In this document: in pieces, positions 9,828 through 10,906 of the stretch | How positions within the stretch are numbered: the stretch's first letter is position 1 | How the letters are laid out: each line of letters begins with the position of its first letter | Assembly: GCA_020747015.1 (NCBI GenBank) | Contig: JAGTJM010000176.1 | Span: 1 to 10,906, forward strand | Origin: Pyrenochaeta sp. MPI-SDFR-AT-0127 | Taxonomy: Eukaryota; Ascomycota; Dothideomycetes; Pleosporales; Cucurbitariaceae | Reading direction: 5' to 3' | DNA length: 10,906 nt | The notes under the pieces: model-generated | Told to the model about the DNA's origin: nothing | What the model saw: only the letters and a program-made list of their open reading frames with translations | Databases searched by the model: none | Position numbers and translations under genes: made by a program

Positions 9828-10269
9828 CTATAGTCTACGAAGTACTAGATAGGCCTTAGTACCTCTAGGACTTTAGGACTCTAGGGCTCCTTATATATAT
9901 AGACCTATACTAAAGGCTCTTATAGCTTAGTATATTTAACTTAATATTCTTATAAATAGTAGAAGTAATAGAATAGTTCTCTATTCTTAATACTCTTTAT
10001 AGAAGCGTACTCTTACTATCTTAGTATTATCCCTATACTACTCTACTATTACTCTATCCCTAAGAACTAACCTTTACCCTTTACTATACTCTTAGTAGAG
10101 GTCTTTATAATTTTCTTAAAAATTATAATAAGTAAACTCTCTAATAGCTATACTTAAGATAAGAAATCTTCTAGCTTCTAAAATAAGCTTTAAGTATTAT
10201 TAGGCTATACTTAGCTTAATACCCTTTATATAACTATTAGAGTTAGCTAATAAAATATAAAGTTCTCTA
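9828..10269. other. RIP-mutated flank upstream of the transposon, no gene recognised
   Basis: The minus strand between about 10100 and 9770 gives a long protein-like reading if TAG/TAA are taken as former Gln/Trp codons, with a K-E-P-x-S-P-K-V-L-E-V-L segment near 9890. I cannot assign it to a family. It may be the end of a dead gene or chance. TA at 10268-10269 is the likely target-site dinucleotide of the Fot1-like element on the right. Confidence 0.3.
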
Positions 10270-10279
10270 ACGTAGTTTA

Positions 10280-10312
10280 TAAGCGAGCTAGCTACCTAAG
10301 CGAGCTGGCTAC
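10280..10312 (+). repeat. Tandem 16-bp subterminal motif of the Fot1-like element
   Basis: TAAGCGAGCTAGCTAC (10280-10295) and TAAGCGAGCTGGCTAC (10297-10312) differ at one base, A against G, itself a RIP-type change. The unit is 17 bp. Such repeated GC-rich boxes in the terminal region are the usual binding sites of the transposase DNA-binding domain. It is one of the few places in the window that keeps a TpG. Confidence 0.8.
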
Positions 10313-10350
10313 GCCCTATTAGCGCGTTAATATTAAGACGAGAACGGGAA

Positions 10351-10906
10351 ATATCTTAATAATACTCTATCTAATCTTCTTATACTAAATTAGACTTATA
10401 GCTTACCTTATCTAATATTTATTCTAAATATATTTAAAGCTAGAGATATACTACTATAATCTATAACGTTTCTTAAAGTACTCTTAGTACCTAATACCTT
10501 AGAGCGCGCTAGCGACGCGACTATAAGGTAAACTTAAAATACCTAGATAAGCTAGAAGAGGAGGTAGTAGTTAGGCGTATTCTTAATAAATCTATAAGAG
10601 GATTTACGCCTATAAAGGCTAATATTTAAGTAATAGCTAATAGTCTATTATATATACGCGATAGTAAGCCTATTAGTAAGAACTAGGTTAATAACTTTAT
10701 TAAGCGGACTCCTAAGCTCTATACGCGCTAGAGCTATCCCTATAATTACTAGTAAGCTGCCTATAAGGACCTAGTAGCTATCTAGCGCTAGTTTAATCTT
10801 ATAAAGGGGATAAAGGAGAAGTAGGGGATTATAGATTATAATATCTATAACTTTAATAAGATAGGCTTTATAATAGGTAAGATTTTATTATAGTTAGTTA
10901 TTATAT
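10351..10906 (+). pseudogene. RIP-inactivated Fot1/pogo-family transposase, 3' end cut by window
   Basis: This protein would have cut and moved the element. In a single plus frame, a psq-type helix-turn-helix (about 10390-10500, IIYNVS then STLS) is followed by KLEEEVVVRRIL and RGFTPIKA (10549-10623). Then comes VNNFIKRTPKLYTR, the CENP-B/Tc5-type DNA-binding motif (10689-10730). The first DDE motif follows, YNFDETGF, reading YNFNKIGF at 10846-10869. The first catalytic Asp is AAT (Asn) at 10855-10857. TAG/TAA interrupt the frame at Gln/Trp positions, for example 10686-10688, 10752-10757 and 10822-10824. No ATG is present; ATA at 10351-10353 is the best candidate for a former start. The other two catalytic acidic residues lie beyond the window. 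Confidence 0.9.

Larger units (their letters stand above)
10270..10906 (+). mobile_element. Pogo/Fot1-like DNA transposon, 5' part, right end outside window
   Basis: A left terminal region (from about 10270, after TA at 10268-10269) is followed by a transposase on the plus strand that runs off the window. Fot1/pogo elements of the Tc1-mariner superfamily insert at TA and encode one DDE transposase. The terminal region holds a 16-bp motif repeated in tandem. The exact left end is inferred, since the matching right end is not in view. All coding sequence is RIP-mutated, so the copy is dead. Confidence 0.8.

Noticed and set aside
1..10906. A ciliate-like genetic code with TAA/TAG as Gln
   Set aside because: TAG also stands where Trp is conserved, and the same genes show Cys/His-to-Tyr, Met-to-Ile, Gly-to-Ser and Asp-to-Asn changes. 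That is point mutation by RIP, not codon reassignment.
1..10906. Mitochondrial or plasmid origin suggested by TA richness
   Set aside because: The TA excess is explained by loss of CpA/TpG. CpG is kept, and the content is a nuclear-type PKS with spliceosomal introns plus a DNA transposon.
1..10906. CRISPR array, tRNA or rRNA genes
   Set aside because: No regularly spaced repeats, cloverleaf-type segments or conserved rRNA stretches were seen. The only repeats are the short ones listed.

Overview
The window looks like nuclear DNA of a filamentous ascomycete (Pezizomycotina) that has been saturated by repeat-induced point mutation (RIP). CpA and TpG are almost absent: in bases 1-600 I count about 6 CpA+TpG against about 22 CpG. 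TpA is everywhere, and every recognisable gene is full of TAG/TAA where Gln or Trp belongs, Tyr where Cys or His belongs, and Ile where Met belongs. This C-to-T signature on both strands is the RIP hallmark. I cannot name the genus.

The main content is one very large dead gene on the minus strand, from about 7619 down to base 1, where the window cuts it. Read with RIP in mind, it is a highly reducing iterative type I polyketide synthase (HR-PKS). The domain order is ketosynthase (7499-6250), acyltransferase (5946-4930), dehydratase (4720-3960), C-methyltransferase (3700-2880), enoylreductase (2160-960) and ketoreductase (890-330). The acyl carrier protein should lie just beyond base 1. Three introns can be placed in the ER domain because removing them restores both the frame and the conserved protein. 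Two or three more are likely around the KS-AT linker and AT domain.

From about 7620 to 10269 I recognise no gene. This stretch holds the presumed PKS 5' flank, a diverged 60-bp direct repeat (9051-9110 and 9129-9188), AT-rich sequence around 9440-9780 and some short repeats.

From about 10270 to the right edge lies the 5' end of a pogo/Fot1-like DNA transposon: a terminal region with a tandem 16-bp motif, then a RIP-mutated transposase cut by the window end. The HR-PKS, the unidentified flank and the transposon carry the same mutational load. The RIP-targeted duplication therefore probably included more than the transposon. None of the protein genes here can be functional. No new system was found; the interest is a RIP-silenced secondary-metabolite gene.
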